Shown: in pieces, positions 7,979-16,917 of the stretch
Layout: each line of letters begins with the position of its first letter
Numbering within the stretch: position 1 is the stretch's first letter
Source: Syntrophales bacterium
Lineage (GTDB): Bacteria > Desulfobacterota > Syntrophia > Syntrophales > UBA2210
NCBI GenBank assembly: GCA_023230565.1
Contig: JALNXD010000010.1
Span: forward strand, 25,219 to 89,218
Length of the DNA stretch: 64,000 bases
Reading direction: 5' to 3'
The notes under the pieces: generated by a model
Database searches by the model: none
Told to the model about the DNA's origin: nothing
The model's input: the letters and a program-made list of their open reading frames with translations, nothing else
Made by a program: the position numbers and the translations under genes

Positions 7979-10672
7979 ATGTCACACACAATGTTGCAGT
8001 TGAATGGAATGCACGTAAAATTTGAGCCCGGCCAATCGATCCTTGATGTCGCGACGAATTCGGGGATAGAGATACCAACGCTCTGTTACTTAAAAGAGGC
8101 TGCACCAACCGGGGCGTGCCGCATGTGTATGGTTGAAGTGGCGGGTGCACGGTCGCTTGTCGCCGCCTGCAGCACTCCTGCTGCCGAAGGTATGGAAATA
8201 TGGACGGATTCGGAAAGAGTTCACAGGGCCAGGAAGTTGAATATAGAACTTCTTCTGGCAAGCGGAGAACATGACTGCCTTGTCTGCGAGGCAAACGGCA
8301 ATTGCCGTCTCCAGGATCTGGCATATAAATACGGAATTATCCAAGTACGGTTTCCCCGCAGTTTCCACCCGCATCAGAAAGAAGAAGAAAATCCTTTTAT
8401 CATTCGCGATTTCAGCCGCTGCATCCTTTGCGGCCGCTGCGTGCAGGCCTGCAACGAAGTCATGGTAAACCGGGCCATAAGTTACGGCTACCGAGGCTCC
8501 CATTCAAAGATAGTCGCCGGTACCGATCAATCCTACTTCGACAGCGACTGTGTCTTTTGCGGACAGTGTGTCCAGGTCTGCCCCGTCGGCGCACTCGTAG
8601 AACGGAAGTCGAGGTACAGGGGTCGGACCTGGGAACTGAAAAAAGTACGTACCACCTGTCCCTACTGCGGTGTTGGCTGCCAGCTCTGGCTTCATGTAAA
8701 CGACGAAGGGCGCATCGCGAAAGTGACCGCCGTGGAGGACGGTGCGCCGAATAAGGGCCGCCTCTGCGTGAAAGGACGATTCGCCTATGATTTCATCTAT
8801 TCAGAGGACCGGCTTACCACTCCCCTTATAAAAGAGGGAGAAGGATTCCGCGAGGCCTCCTGGGATGAGGCGCTGGATCTGGTGGCGACAAAGTTCACGG
8901 AGATAAAGGAAAAATACGGGCCCGATGCCATTGCCGGCGTAAGCTGTGCCCGGAGCATCAACGAAGATTCCTATCAGATGCAGAAACTCTTCAGATCGGT
9001 GATCGGAACGAACAACATCGATCACTGTGCCCGTACCTGACACGCCCCCACTGTCGCCGGTCTGGCGGCATCCTTCGGCTCGGGCGCGATGACCAATTCC
9101 TTTGATGAATTCAGCAGGGCGAAGATGTTCCTCTGCATCGGCACCAATATGATCGAGGCCCACCCTGTTGCGGCAACCTTCCTCAAAAATGCGGTGCTGA
9201 ACGGGGCTGAACTCATCGTGGTCGATCCCAGGAAACAGCCCCTCGTTACCTTCGCCACGCTTCATGTCCCCATCAATGTGGGATCGGATATCGCCTTTCT
9301 AAACGGCGTCATGCACGTTCTTATTACAGAGGAACTTTACGACAAGGAATTCGTCTCTTCCTGTTGTGTCGGCTTTGAAGAATTGAAGGCGAAGATCCTC
9401 GAATATCCTCTGGAAAGAGCGGGGGAAATCACCGGTGTTTCCGAAGGCATGATCCGGGATGTGGCCCGCCGCCTGGCGGCCGCCGATTCCTGCATGCTCT
9501 GCTATACCCTGGGGATCACCGAACACACCTGCGGCAAGAACAACGTCATGTCCACGGCGAATCTGCAGATGCTTCTGGGGAATATGGGCAAAGAGTGCGG
9601 CGGCGTCAATCCGCTGCGGGGACAGAACAATGTCCAGGGGGCCTGCGATATGGGCGCCCTTCCCAATGTCTTTCCGGGATACCAGGCCGTCATAAATCCC
9701 GACTGCCGCGCCAAGTTCGAAAAGGCCTGGGGCGTTTCGAATCTTCCCGACAAAAACGGCCTTATGATCCCCCAGATGATGGAGGGCCTGAAAAGCGGCG
9801 CGGTCAAGGCATTCTACATTTTCGGAGAGAACCTCGCCAACAGCGAACCCGATATCGCCAAGGTGGAGGAGGAACTCTCTTTGGCCGAATTTGTTGTCTG
9901 TCAGGATATATTCCCCACCGAAACGACGCGATTCGCCGATGTAATTTTCCCTGCCGCCGCCTGGTGCGAGGACGACGGCACCTTCACCAACAGCGAGCGC
10001 CGGGTCAGCCGGGTGCGGAAGGTCAGCGAGCCGCCCGGAATCGCCCGCCCGAACTGGTGGATCTTCAAGGAACTGGCCCGGCGGATGGGGCATGAGTGGC
10101 AATCCGACAGCTCCCGGGAAATATGGGATAATGAAATTTCGGTCCTGGCGCCAAATTTGATGGGCGTGAAATACCGCAGAATCGAAAAGGACGGCCTGCA
10201 GTGGCCCTGCCCCGACGAAGATCATCCCGGCACCTGTTTTCTTCACCGGGAAGGGAAATTCACCTGCGGCCTCGGCCAGTTCAATCCTGTCGATTGGACC
10301 CCGCCGGCGGAAGTGGCCGACGAGGAATATCCCTTTGTGCTCAGCACGGGCAGACGGCTCTATCAGTATCACACCAGGACGCAGACCGGTCGTGCCGACA
10401 TGGATTTCCTGCTTCCTGAGGAAACGGCGGATATATCGCCGGCCGATGCAGTCAGGCTGGGAATCGAACATGATGAATTGATCCGGGTCAGGTCGAGGCG
10501 CGGCGATGTAAAAGTGAAGGCACACGTCACGGAACAGGTACCGCCGGGGATGGTCTGGATGGCCTTCCATTTCAGGGATGCCTGTGCGAACTGGCTGACC
10601 AATCCGGTCTTCGATCCGGCCACGCAGACGGCGGAATACAAGGCCTGTGCAGTGACTGTGGAAAAAATTTAG
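7979..10672 (+). CDS. fdhA: Selenocysteine formate dehydrogenase, catalytic alpha subunit with NuoG-like N-terminus
   Basis: One 897-residue protein read through an in-frame TGA (9038-9040, residue 354). Residues 36-64 hold a [2Fe-2S] ferredoxin domain (C36, C47, C50, C64). A NuoG-type 'HDCLVCEANGNCRLQ' cluster, two [4Fe-4S] motifs (CILCGRCVQAC, CVFCGQCVQVCPVG), and the 'TCPYCGVGC' cluster of the molybdopterin domain follow. The TGA sits in 'HCART-U-HAPTVAG', the place of the Mo/W-ligating Sec/Cys of formate dehydrogenases. Downstream sequence continues the bis-MGD oxidoreductase fold ('RGQNNVQGACDMGALPN', 'LSTGRRLYQYHTRTQTG'). GAGG seven bases before ATG 7979 sets the start. It oxidises formate to CO2 (or the reverse). 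No beta/gamma or NuoEF-like partner is adjacent; the N-terminal clusters suggest an NAD- or hydrogenase-linked partner elsewhere. The mod operon downstream fits its need for Mo or W. Confidence 0.96.
9055..9067 (+). promoter_or_regulatory. Bacterial SECIS hairpin of formate dehydrogenase
   Basis: Directly downstream of the TGA (14 nt to the stem) lies CGCC-GGTCT-GGCG. The GGTCT apical loop is the same as the core of the SelB-binding loop in the E. coli fdhF SECIS. Position and loop support selenocysteine insertion rather than termination. Confidence 0.85.
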
Positions 10673-10682
10673 CACCATAATT

Positions 10683-10710
10683 GGGGCGGTCGCGATGAGG
10701 CGGCCGCCCC
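10683..10710 (+). terminator. GC-rich hairpin after formate dehydrogenase
   Basis: GGGGCGGTCGC (10683-10693) pairs with GCGGCCGCCCC (10700-10710) around a 6-nt loop, 11 bp with one G-U. It starts 11 nt after the stop codon. No T-run follows, so termination may be weak or Rho-assisted. Confidence 0.5.
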
Positions 10711-10813
10711 TAGATCTCTCTTCGGTTCCGGTCAAAAATCCCCGCATGTAAAAACGGGCGTTAAAGGAATCGCGTCCGGCTTTTCGGACGACAGAGAAGG
10801 GACCACGCGTATG

Positions 10814-10831
10814 TATGCTAAAATTAACATA
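10814..10831. promoter_or_regulatory. Imperfect palindrome upstream of the mod promoter
   Basis: TATGCTAAAATTAACATA is an imperfect copy of the perfect palindrome at 10874-10893. It lies just upstream of the -35 box at 10839. The repeated site on both sides of a promoter points to a dimeric regulator, plausibly a ModE- or TunR-type oxyanion sensor; the regulator identity is inference. Confidence 0.55.
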
Positions 10832-10838
10832 TTTTTCT

Positions 10839-10867
10839 TTGACGGCGCCGCGTTTTTCAGGTATAAA
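10839..10867 (+). promoter_or_regulatory. Sigma-70 promoter of the mod operon
   Basis: TTGACG at 10839-10844 and TATAAA at 10862-10867 are separated by exactly 17 bp. The start of transcription would fall near 10874, within the perfect palindrome that follows, a typical repressor position. The leader to modA is about 220 nt and contains a palindromic repeat element. Confidence 0.7.
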
Positions 10868-10873
10868 TTTGCT

Positions 10874-10893
10874 CTATGTTAAATTTAACATAG
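10874..10893. promoter_or_regulatory. Perfect 20-bp palindromic operator at the mod transcription start
   Basis: CTATGTTAAATTTAACATAG is its own reverse complement. It covers the predicted start of transcription of the molybdate/tungstate operon, so binding of a dimer would block transcription. It is the only perfect copy noticed in the window. Confidence 0.7.
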
Positions 10894-10906
10894 TAACATT
10901 GATGAA

Positions 10907-11038
10907 CTCGTAAAAAGTCCGTTCAGCATGTCATTTCGAACGAATGTGAGAAATCTTTAAAAACTAACGTCTAGTAAAGACAAGGATTTCTCCATGCGGT
11001 CGAAATGACACTCACTCCGTTTTTTGACTTTTTGCGAG
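10907..11038. repeat. REP/MITE-like palindromic element in the mod leader
   Basis: A 132-bp element with nested inverted arms: CTCGTAAAAAGTC (10907-10919) with GACTTTTTGCGAG (11026-11038), TGTCATTTCGA (10929-10939) with TCGAAATGACA (11000-11010), and GAGAAATC (10948-10955) with GGATTTCTC (10984-10992). Elements of this look are scattered in many deltaproteobacterial genomes. It has no coding capacity. Confidence 0.7.
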
Positions 11039-11092
11039 ACCGTCAACACTCGGCCTTAAGGAAATCGGTCGAATCGGAAAGGCTTCGGTTTT

Positions 11093-11866
11093 ATGAAAAT
11101 GAAGATTGTTTCGCATGTGAACGTTTTCTTTGTGTCATCCATTGCTATAATGATGATTTTCTCCTCCTTCCTCTCTTCCGCATGGGCCGGCGATACACTG
11201 ATCGTGGCCGTGGCGGCGAATTTCATCCTTCCCTCCCAGGAACTTGTAACAATGTTTCAGAAAAAGACGGGGGTAGCCGTCGAGGCAACCTATACTTCGA
11301 CGGGAAAGCTTTACGGTCAGATCGTAAAAGGAGCGCCCTACGATCTCTTTCTTGCAGCGGACGAAAAGCGCCCCGGCCTTCTCTATGAAAAGAAACTCTC
11401 CGACAAGCCTTTTATCTATGCCGAGGGGCGGCTGGTCCTCTGGACGGCAAAACAGGAGTTGTGCGGTGCCTCGGACTGGAAGAAGGTTGCAGCGGGAGAT
11501 AAGGTCCGCAAGATCGCCATTGCCAACACGCTCACGGCCCCCTACGGAACCGTCGCCATGCAGGTATTGAAAGAAGCGGGCCTCTGGGAGCTCTGCGAGC
11601 GCAAGTTCGTATTTCCGCAGACCGTGGCCCAGGCCTTTCAGTATGCCTCCACGGAGGCGGCCGATCTCGGATTCTGCGCCTATTCCTCGGCGCTTTCCGA
11701 AGACGGCAGGAAGGGATGCTTCTATACGATACCGGAGGCGCCTCCCATCATGCAGGCCGCCTGCGTGCTTGCCAATACCGGAAACAGAAAGGCGGCGGAA
11801 GAATTCGCGCGCTTTCTTCTTTCTCCCGAAGCCCGCAAAGTGAAGGAACGATACGGATATAGATAA
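11093..11866 (+). CDS. modA: Molybdate/tungstate ABC transporter, periplasmic binding protein
   Basis: A 257-residue exported protein with a signal peptide ending near 'SSAWA'. The mature part starts 'GDTLIVAVAANF' and continues with 'YTSTGKLYGQIVKGAPYDLFLAADEKRP', the oxyanion-binding and hinge segments of ModA. It captures molybdate or tungstate in the periplasm and delivers it to ModB. It is the first gene of a tightly packed operon: the modB ATG follows its stop directly. A second in-frame ATG at 11099 is also possible. Which oxyanion is preferred cannot be read from sequence; formate dehydrogenases of this type can use either metal. Confidence 0.92.
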   Translation: MKMKIVSHVNVFFVSSIAIMMIFSSFLSSAWAGDTLIVAVAANFILPSQELVTMFQKKTGVAVEATYTSTGKLYGQIVKGAPYDLFLAADEKRPGLLYEKKLSDKPFIYAEGRLVLWTAKQELCGASDWKKVAAGDKVRKIAIANTLTAPYGTVAMQVLKEAGLWELCERKFVFPQTVAQAFQYASTEAADLGFCAYSSALSEDGRKGCFYTIPEAPPIMQAACVLANTGNRKAAEEFARFLLSPEARKVKERYGYR

Positions 11867-12532
11867 ATGGACCTGATGCCCCTCTATCTTTCAATCAAGC
11901 TGGCGATCGTCTCCACGATCATATTGATCGTGCTGTCGGCACCGCTGGCCTATCTTCTGGTCTATTTCCGCTTCCGCGGCAAATCATTTCTGGAAGCCCT
12001 GCTCAATCTTCCCATGGTGCTCCCGCCGACGGTGCTGGGGTTTTACCTTCTTGTGGTCATGGGGCCGAAGGGGGCTCTGGGACGGCTCTGGGAGGCGATT
12101 ACGGCGTCGCCCCTGGTCTTCACCTTTGCCGGGATCGTCTTCGCCTCGATCGTCTACAGTTTCCCCTTTGCCATCCAGCCGATGAAGACCGCCTTCGAAA
12201 AGATCGACAGAAGGCTTCTGGAATCGTCATATGTGCTCGGTCTTTCGCCTCTGGCAACGTTCTTCAAGGTCATCGTCCCGAACGCCCTGGGAGGCGTCGC
12301 CGCTTCGGCCATACTCGTCTTCGTCCATACCATGGGCGAATTCGGAGTCATTCTAATGGTCGGCGGAAGCATACCCGGCGAGACCAGGGTGGCATCCATC
12401 GCCATTTACGAAGCGGTGGAAGCCCTCAATTACCGGGAGGCGGGGATCATGTGCCTGATCCTCGTTCCGATCAGTTATGTGTTTCTTCTGATTATCAACC
12501 GGCTCACCAGGAGTAATCTTTATGGGTCTTAA
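11867..12532 (+). CDS. modB: Molybdate/tungstate ABC transporter permease
   Basis: A 221-residue inner-membrane permease with about five transmembrane helices. 'NLPMVLPPTVLGFYLLVVMG' is the hallmark early segment of ModB. The EAA loop that docks the ATPase is present as 'SSYVLGLSPLATFFKVIVPNALGG', and 'MGEFGVILMVGGSIPGETR' is conserved in ModB. It starts immediately after the modA stop and its 3' end overlaps the modC start by 11 bp, so the three genes are translationally linked. Confidence 0.95.
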   Translation: MDLMPLYLSIKLAIVSTIILIVLSAPLAYLLVYFRFRGKSFLEALLNLPMVLPPTVLGFYLLVVMGPKGALGRLWEAITASPLVFTFAGIVFASIVYSFPFAIQPMKTAFEKIDRRLLESSYVLGLSPLATFFKVIVPNALGGVAASAILVFVHTMGEFGVILMVGGSIPGETRVASIAIYEAVEALNYREAGIMCLILVPISYVFLLIINRLTRSNLYGS

Positions 12533-13289
12533 AATAAAAATAACGAAAAAGCTGCCCCACTTCGAGGTGGATGTGGCCTTTACCTGCGATGATGGAAAGG
12601 TCCTGGCCCTTGTGGGGCCCTCGGGCGCCGGCAAGACGACGATCATCCGCATGATCGCCGGGCTGGAGCGGCCCGACGGCGGTACGATCTCATACAACGG
12701 CGAGGTATGGTTCGACAGCGAAAAAGGAATCCTGCTGCCCCCGCAGGAGCGGTCGCTGGGATTCGTGTTTCAGGACTACACCCTGTTCCCCCATCTCAGC
12801 GTCTTTAAAAATGTGGCCTTTGCCGCGCAATCGAAAGAGGAAGTGATACGGCTCCTCAAACTCTTCGACATCTGGCATTTGAAAGACCGGAAACAGCATG
12901 AGATTTCCGGCGGCGAGCGGCAGCGCTGCGCCATCTGTCAGGCCCTTGCCCGAAGGCCGAGGATTCTGCTCCTCGACGAACCCTTTTCCGCCCTCGATGC
13001 CAATACGCGAAGGAATATGCGGGACGAACTGAAAAACCTGCGGAAGCAGGTGTCCATCCCGATAATTCACGTCACCCACGATATCGACGAGGCCCTCTTT
13101 CTCGCCGACGACGTGCTGCCCATGGTGAACGGAAAGATCGTCAGAAAGTGGATGCTGCAGTTCATGCTGAAAGAACGTACCGGTATGGGCACTCACGATG
13201 ACGATTACAAATACGGATTTACCAAGTACCACGGCTTTGACCGCTCGGTTCTGTACGACTCGATGGAGATTGAAAAATGGCGAATGTAG
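12522..13289 (+). CDS. modC: Molybdate/tungstate ABC transporter ATPase, short form
   Basis: A 255-residue ABC ATPase with Walker A 'GPSGAGKTT', Q-loop 'FVFQDYTLFPHL', signature 'SGGERQR', Walker B 'ILLLDEP' and switch His in 'THD'. Classic ModC proteins are ~350 residues and carry C-terminal TOBE/mop domains that bind molybdate. This one ends after a ~45-residue charged tail, so that regulatory domain is missing and transporter inhibition by bound oxyanion is unlikely. Its 3' end overlaps the next gene by 13 bp. Confidence 0.92.
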   Translation: MGLKIKITKKLPHFEVDVAFTCDDGKVLALVGPSGAGKTTIIRMIAGLERPDGGTISYNGEVWFDSEKGILLPPQERSLGFVFQDYTLFPHLSVFKNVAFAAQSKEEVIRLLKLFDIWHLKDRKQHEISGGERQRCAICQALARRPRILLLDEPFSALDANTRRNMRDELKNLRKQVSIPIIHVTHDIDEALFLADDVLPMVNGKIVRKWMLQFMLKERTGMGTHDDDYKYGFTKYHGFDRSVLYDSMEIEKWRM

Positions 13290-14908
13290 GAATCTACTCC
13301 TTTGAAGAATATATCCACCTGGTAAAATCTTTTCACGGAAGCGTGGCGCCGGGAATCATTATCGGCGGCTTCATGGTCCAGCTCGCAAAGAGCCGGATGC
13401 CGGAGAACGTCCTGTGCGATGTCCTTTGCGAGACGCCGGCCTGTCTTCCAGATGCCGTCCAGCTCTTGACGCCCTGCACCATCGGCAACGGCTGGCTCAA
13501 GATTGTCGACCTCGGACGATATGCCGTGACGTTTTACGATAAGTATACGGGAGAGGGGATAAGGGTCTTTCTCGATGCCGCCAAACTGGACGGGCGGCAG
13601 GAGATAAAAAACTGGTACCTGAAATTGAAGCCGAAGAAGGAACAGGATCTGGAACTGCTTCTCGATCAGATAAAGGAAGCGGGGTTTCAAATCTATGGTT
13701 CGCAAAGCGTTGCGATCCAGCCGGAATTCATGGAAAAACGGAGCAAGGGAAAGACCATCGCGATTTGCCCCTGCTGCGGCGAAGCCTATCCGGGAAAGGA
13801 CGGCGATCTTTGTAAAGGCTGCAGCGGATCGGCGCCCTATCGCAGCAGGGAAGTTTCCATGCAAGAAAGCGGTCCCGGTCTTACGGCGGTGCCCCTCGAT
13901 GAAGCCGTCGGAATGACCGGTCTTCACGATATGACAAGGATCGTTCCCTTTGAAACGAAGGGACCCGCTTTCAGGCACAACCAGGTTATCAGGGCGGAAG
14001 ATGTGGACATGCTTCGAAGTATGGGGAGAGAGCACGTCTATGTCAAAGAGATGGCGGCGCCTGACGAAAATTGGGTTCACGAAGATGACGCGGCCCTGGC
14101 CTTTGCCCGGGCCATGGCGGGACCGGGCGTGGCCGCAAGCGAAAAACCGAGCGAAGGGAAGGTGACCTTCCGGGCCGAGCGGGCAGGCCTCTTGACGGTC
14201 GATGCCGAACGGCTGTTCGCCTTCAATCTCATTCCCGACGTTATGTGCTCGAGCCGGAGGAACGGCACCCTTCTTTCGAAGGACGGCGCTATCGGCGCGA
14301 CGCGGGCCATTCCCCTTTACCTCTCGAAAGGCAATTTCGACCGGGCCATGCAGGTGCTCGCCGGCAATCCGCTCTTTCGCGTGCTGCCGCTTCGAAAGGC
14401 GGTGACAGGCATCCTGGTGACGGGGACGGAGGTGGCCAAAGGGCTGGTGCCGGACCGTTTCGAGCCGCTCGTCCGTTCGAAGCTCGAACGGCTGGGTTGC
14501 GAGTCCTTCTACAGCCGCATCGTCCCCGACGACAGGAAGGCCATTGCCGAAGGGGCGGCCGAACTGATCGGCATGGGAATCGACCTGCTCGTCACGACGG
14601 GAGGGCTTTCCGTCGATCCCGACGACGTGACGAGGCAGGGGCTCATCGATGCGGGCGCCGACGATCTCCTTTACGGGGCGCCCATTCTGCCGGGCGCCAT
14701 GACATTGGTCGGACGGATCGGGACAGTCCAGCTGGTAGGGGTCCCCGCGGGCGCCCTCTACTTCGAAACCACCAGCTTCGATATCCTCGTTCCCCGCCTC
14801 CTGGCGGGACTCGAAATCACCCGGCAGGATCTCGCGGGACTCGGGCACGGCGGCTACTGCCTGAACTGTAAAACCTGCGTCTTTCCCCTCTGCCACTTCG
14901 GCAAATAG
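13277..14908 (+). CDS. FmdE domain - zinc ribbon - molybdopterin-binding (MoeA/MogA-like) fusion
   Basis: A 543-residue cytoplasmic protein overlapping modC. Residues ~5-150 form an FmdE-type domain ('SFHGSVAPGIIIGGFMVQ', 'CETPACLPDAVQ', 'CTIGNGWLKIVDLGRYA'), a family tied to formylmethanofuran dehydrogenase and other Mo/W enzymes. A zinc ribbon follows (CPCCGEAYPGKDGDLCKGC). From ~370 on is a MoCF_biosynth domain ('VTGILVTGTEVAKG', 'LLVTTGGLSVDPDD', 'VGVPAGALYFE'). The C-terminus ends in a Cys cluster, CLNCKTCVFPLCHFGK, likely metal-binding. A role in handling Mo/W or inserting cofactor into formate dehydrogenase is inferred from the operon; the enzymatic activity is unproven. Confidence 0.85.
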   Translation: MANVGIYSFEEYIHLVKSFHGSVAPGIIIGGFMVQLAKSRMPENVLCDVLCETPACLPDAVQLLTPCTIGNGWLKIVDLGRYAVTFYDKYTGEGIRVFLDAAKLDGRQEIKNWYLKLKPKKEQDLELLLDQIKEAGFQIYGSQSVAIQPEFMEKRSKGKTIAICPCCGEAYPGKDGDLCKGCSGSAPYRSREVSMQESGPGLTAVPLDEAVGMTGLHDMTRIVPFETKGPAFRHNQVIRAEDVDMLRSMGREHVYVKEMAAPDENWVHEDDAALAFARAMAGPGVAASEKPSEGKVTFRAERAGLLTVDAERLFAFNLIPDVMCSSRRNGTLLSKDGAIGATRAIPLYLSKGNFDRAMQVLAGNPLFRVLPLRKAVTGILVTGTEVAKGLVPDRFEPLVRSKLERLGCESFYSRIVPDDRKAIAEGAAELIGMGIDLLVTTGGLSVDPDDVTRQGLIDAGADDLLYGAPILPGAMTLVGRIGTVQLVGVPAGALYFETTSFDILVPRLLAGLEITRQDLAGLGHGGYCLNCKTCVFPLCHFGK

Positions 14909-15114
14909 GGATATTTTCCTTTTTTTTGGACGAGGCGGAAAATTTCTTGCAATATAAAGTGAATTGAGGCAAATACATATCTACTGTCTTTTATTTTCCA
15001 ACGCTGTAAAGAATCAGCAGTGAAATCACCCGGACCGATTCCTGCCGCCGATTTTCCCATTTCCGAGACCGCATGCAAGGATTCACTGACTACCAAATAA
15101 TGATGGAGTCTGCC

Positions 15115-16917
15115 ATGAAGCTCTGCGGGTCTGTGATTTTTTTTATTATCTTTGTCATTGCTATTATCCCGGCAACCGGCACCGCCGCCGACTGGCGGGT
15201 GATGGTCATCGATACGCCTGCCGAGGTGCAGAGCGACTATCACTGCCGGATCGTCCTGGACGGCGAAGGCTACCCGCACATGGTCTACGGCGAGCGGGCC
15301 GTCAACCATGTCTATCTCGATCCGCAAGGCTGGCACAAGGAAACGGTCGCCGTCTTCGGAACGCCGGGCGCGGCCCATCCCGCCGTCGCAATCGATAACG
15401 ATAATTGCGCCCACATCGTCTATCGAAACCATGAACTGGCGAAGCTCGTCTATGCCACGAAGGCGGGCAGCGCCTGGCAGACCACACTACTGGATTATGA
15501 CAGCACTCTGTTTACCGTTGTCGCCGATCCGAATAACGGGCCGCATATTTTGCACAGATCCTTTGTATCCGGTAGCGGCATCTTTTTTCACACCACCCCT
15601 CAAGCGGGAGTATGGACGACGGAACAGATCGACGAACATGCGAGTACGGCACCGATCCTTGCCCTCTTCGATTCGGCTGATTCCCTGCACGTCATCTACA
15701 TCACCCCCACTGAGATGCCGTCTCGTCCTCCCGGTGCGATCGGTGCATCGATTTTCTATCCTCAATTGTTTTTGACCTATGCGACAAACAAAAGCGGCGT
15801 CTGGTCGTCGGAAACACTCGCCTATGTGGATGTACTGAGGAACGGCACTTTGAATCCCTGCCGATTGTACATGGATGAAAATGCCGCTTTGCACGTATTC
15901 TATACGCGAACTTTCATCGACCCTGACACCGTCTGCCTGGATCATGCCCTTCGCCTTTCGGGTGGCTGGTCTGTGGAAACAGTTCCCTATGCCGATTTTC
16001 CCGGTTCCCCCTGGCCTTACGATCCCGTTAAATGCATGCCCTTGTATTTTGGGGCCTTCGGTCAAGAGGCGGAACCCCGGCAGTTCGATTATCTTTTCAA
16101 GTACTCAGGCTACATCCCCGGTATTTCTTACAGCGGACTTTATTACGGATTCATCGAAAACGGCCGGACGTGGGCGGTTCCGGTGGATATCAATAACCGG
16201 ATTGCCGCGGGATCGTTCAATTGTGTCCCCGATCCATCCGGTTATCTCCATGCGGCCTACTTCGATGTAAATGAGTGCTTCAAATATGCCACGAACCGCC
16301 CCGTCAAAAAGGGTGATATAAGCGCCGACGGAACGGTCGGTTTGAAGGACGCCCTTATCGCGCTTCAAATACTTTCCGGTTCCGATCCCGAAGGGCCGGT
16401 GACAACCGGCGCCGACGTGGACGGCGACGGCAGGCTCGGAATGGAGAACCCTCTTTATATTCTCCGGGAGGTTTCCAGCACGCAAAGCCCTGCAGTTCCC
16501 GTGATTCCGATTGATGTTATATCTGTAGAGAATATAATTCTCACTACCTCTACTACGACTTCCGCCGCCGTTTCCACCACGCATCCGACTACGACCTTAG
16601 AGGAAATGACTACGACGTTTGAGGAAACGACCACCACGGAAGAGGCGACGTCCACCACTTCGGAAGAAGAAACAACCACCACTTCGCTGTCGACGACCAC
16701 CGGTACATGGCCCACAACCACCGCCGAACCCACTACGTCGACAGCATCATCGGAAACCACCACGACGTGGCCAAGTACACACATAGGGTCAACGATAACC
16801 ACCATGACATGGCCGACGACAACGACGCGGCCGACGACCACGACAACAACCACCACGACTATGACTCTATCAACCACGACAACGACTGCTGCTTCGACGA
16901 CAACTACAATACCCTAG
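15115..16917 (+). CDS. Exported beta-propeller-like protein with dockerin repeat and Thr-rich tail
   Basis: Translation from ATG 15115 gives 600 residues with a clean signal peptide (MKLCGSVIFFIIFVIAIIPATGTAA); an ATG 42 bp upstream would bury it. The first ~380 residues carry repeated 'AIDNDNCAHIVYRN...LVYATKAGSAWQTTLLD'-type blades like those of beta-propellers. Around 400-450 is a dockerin type I-like module: 'GDISADGTVGLKDALIALQIL' and 'GADVDGDGRLGMENPLYILRE', each with the Asp-rich calcium loop. The last ~130 residues are a very Thr-rich tail ending at the stop, probably a glycosylated spacer. No membrane anchor follows. The binding target is unknown. Confidence 0.75.
   Translation: MKLCGSVIFFIIFVIAIIPATGTAADWRVMVIDTPAEVQSDYHCRIVLDGEGYPHMVYGERAVNHVYLDPQGWHKETVAVFGTPGAAHPAVAIDNDNCAHIVYRNHELAKLVYATKAGSAWQTTLLDYDSTLFTVVADPNNGPHILHRSFVSGSGIFFHTTPQAGVWTTEQIDEHASTAPILALFDSADSLHVIYITPTEMPSRPPGAIGASIFYPQLFLTYATNKSGVWSSETLAYVDVLRNGTLNPCRLYMDENAALHVFYTRTFIDPDTVCLDHALRLSGGWSVETVPYADFPGSPWPYDPVKCMPLYFGAFGQEAEPRQFDYLFKYSGYIPGISYSGLYYGFIENGRTWAVPVDINNRIAAGSFNCVPDPSGYLHAAYFDVNECFKYATNRPVKKGDISADGTVGLKDALIALQILSGSDPEGPVTTGADVDGDGRLGMENPLYILREVSSTQSPAVPVIPIDVISVENIILTTSTTTSAAVSTTHPTTTLEEMTTTFEETTTTEEATSTTSEEETTTTSLSTTTGTWPTTTAEPTTSTASSETTTTWPSTHIGSTITTMTWPTTTTRPTTTTTTTTTMTLSTTTTTAASTTTTIP

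Noticed and set aside
9038..9040. TGA as a nonsense mutation making formate dehydrogenase a pseudogene
   Set aside because: It is at the exact Sec position, homology continues without damage, and a SECIS hairpin follows.
9299..10747. Antisense frame (482 codons) opposite the formate dehydrogenase
   Set aside because: Same GC-driven effect; no recognisable protein family.
13205..14896. Long antisense frame (563 codons) opposite the FmdE/molybdopterin-binding gene
   Set aside because: It mirrors a GC-rich coding region, has no family motif, and the plus-strand gene is well supported by homology and operon overlaps.
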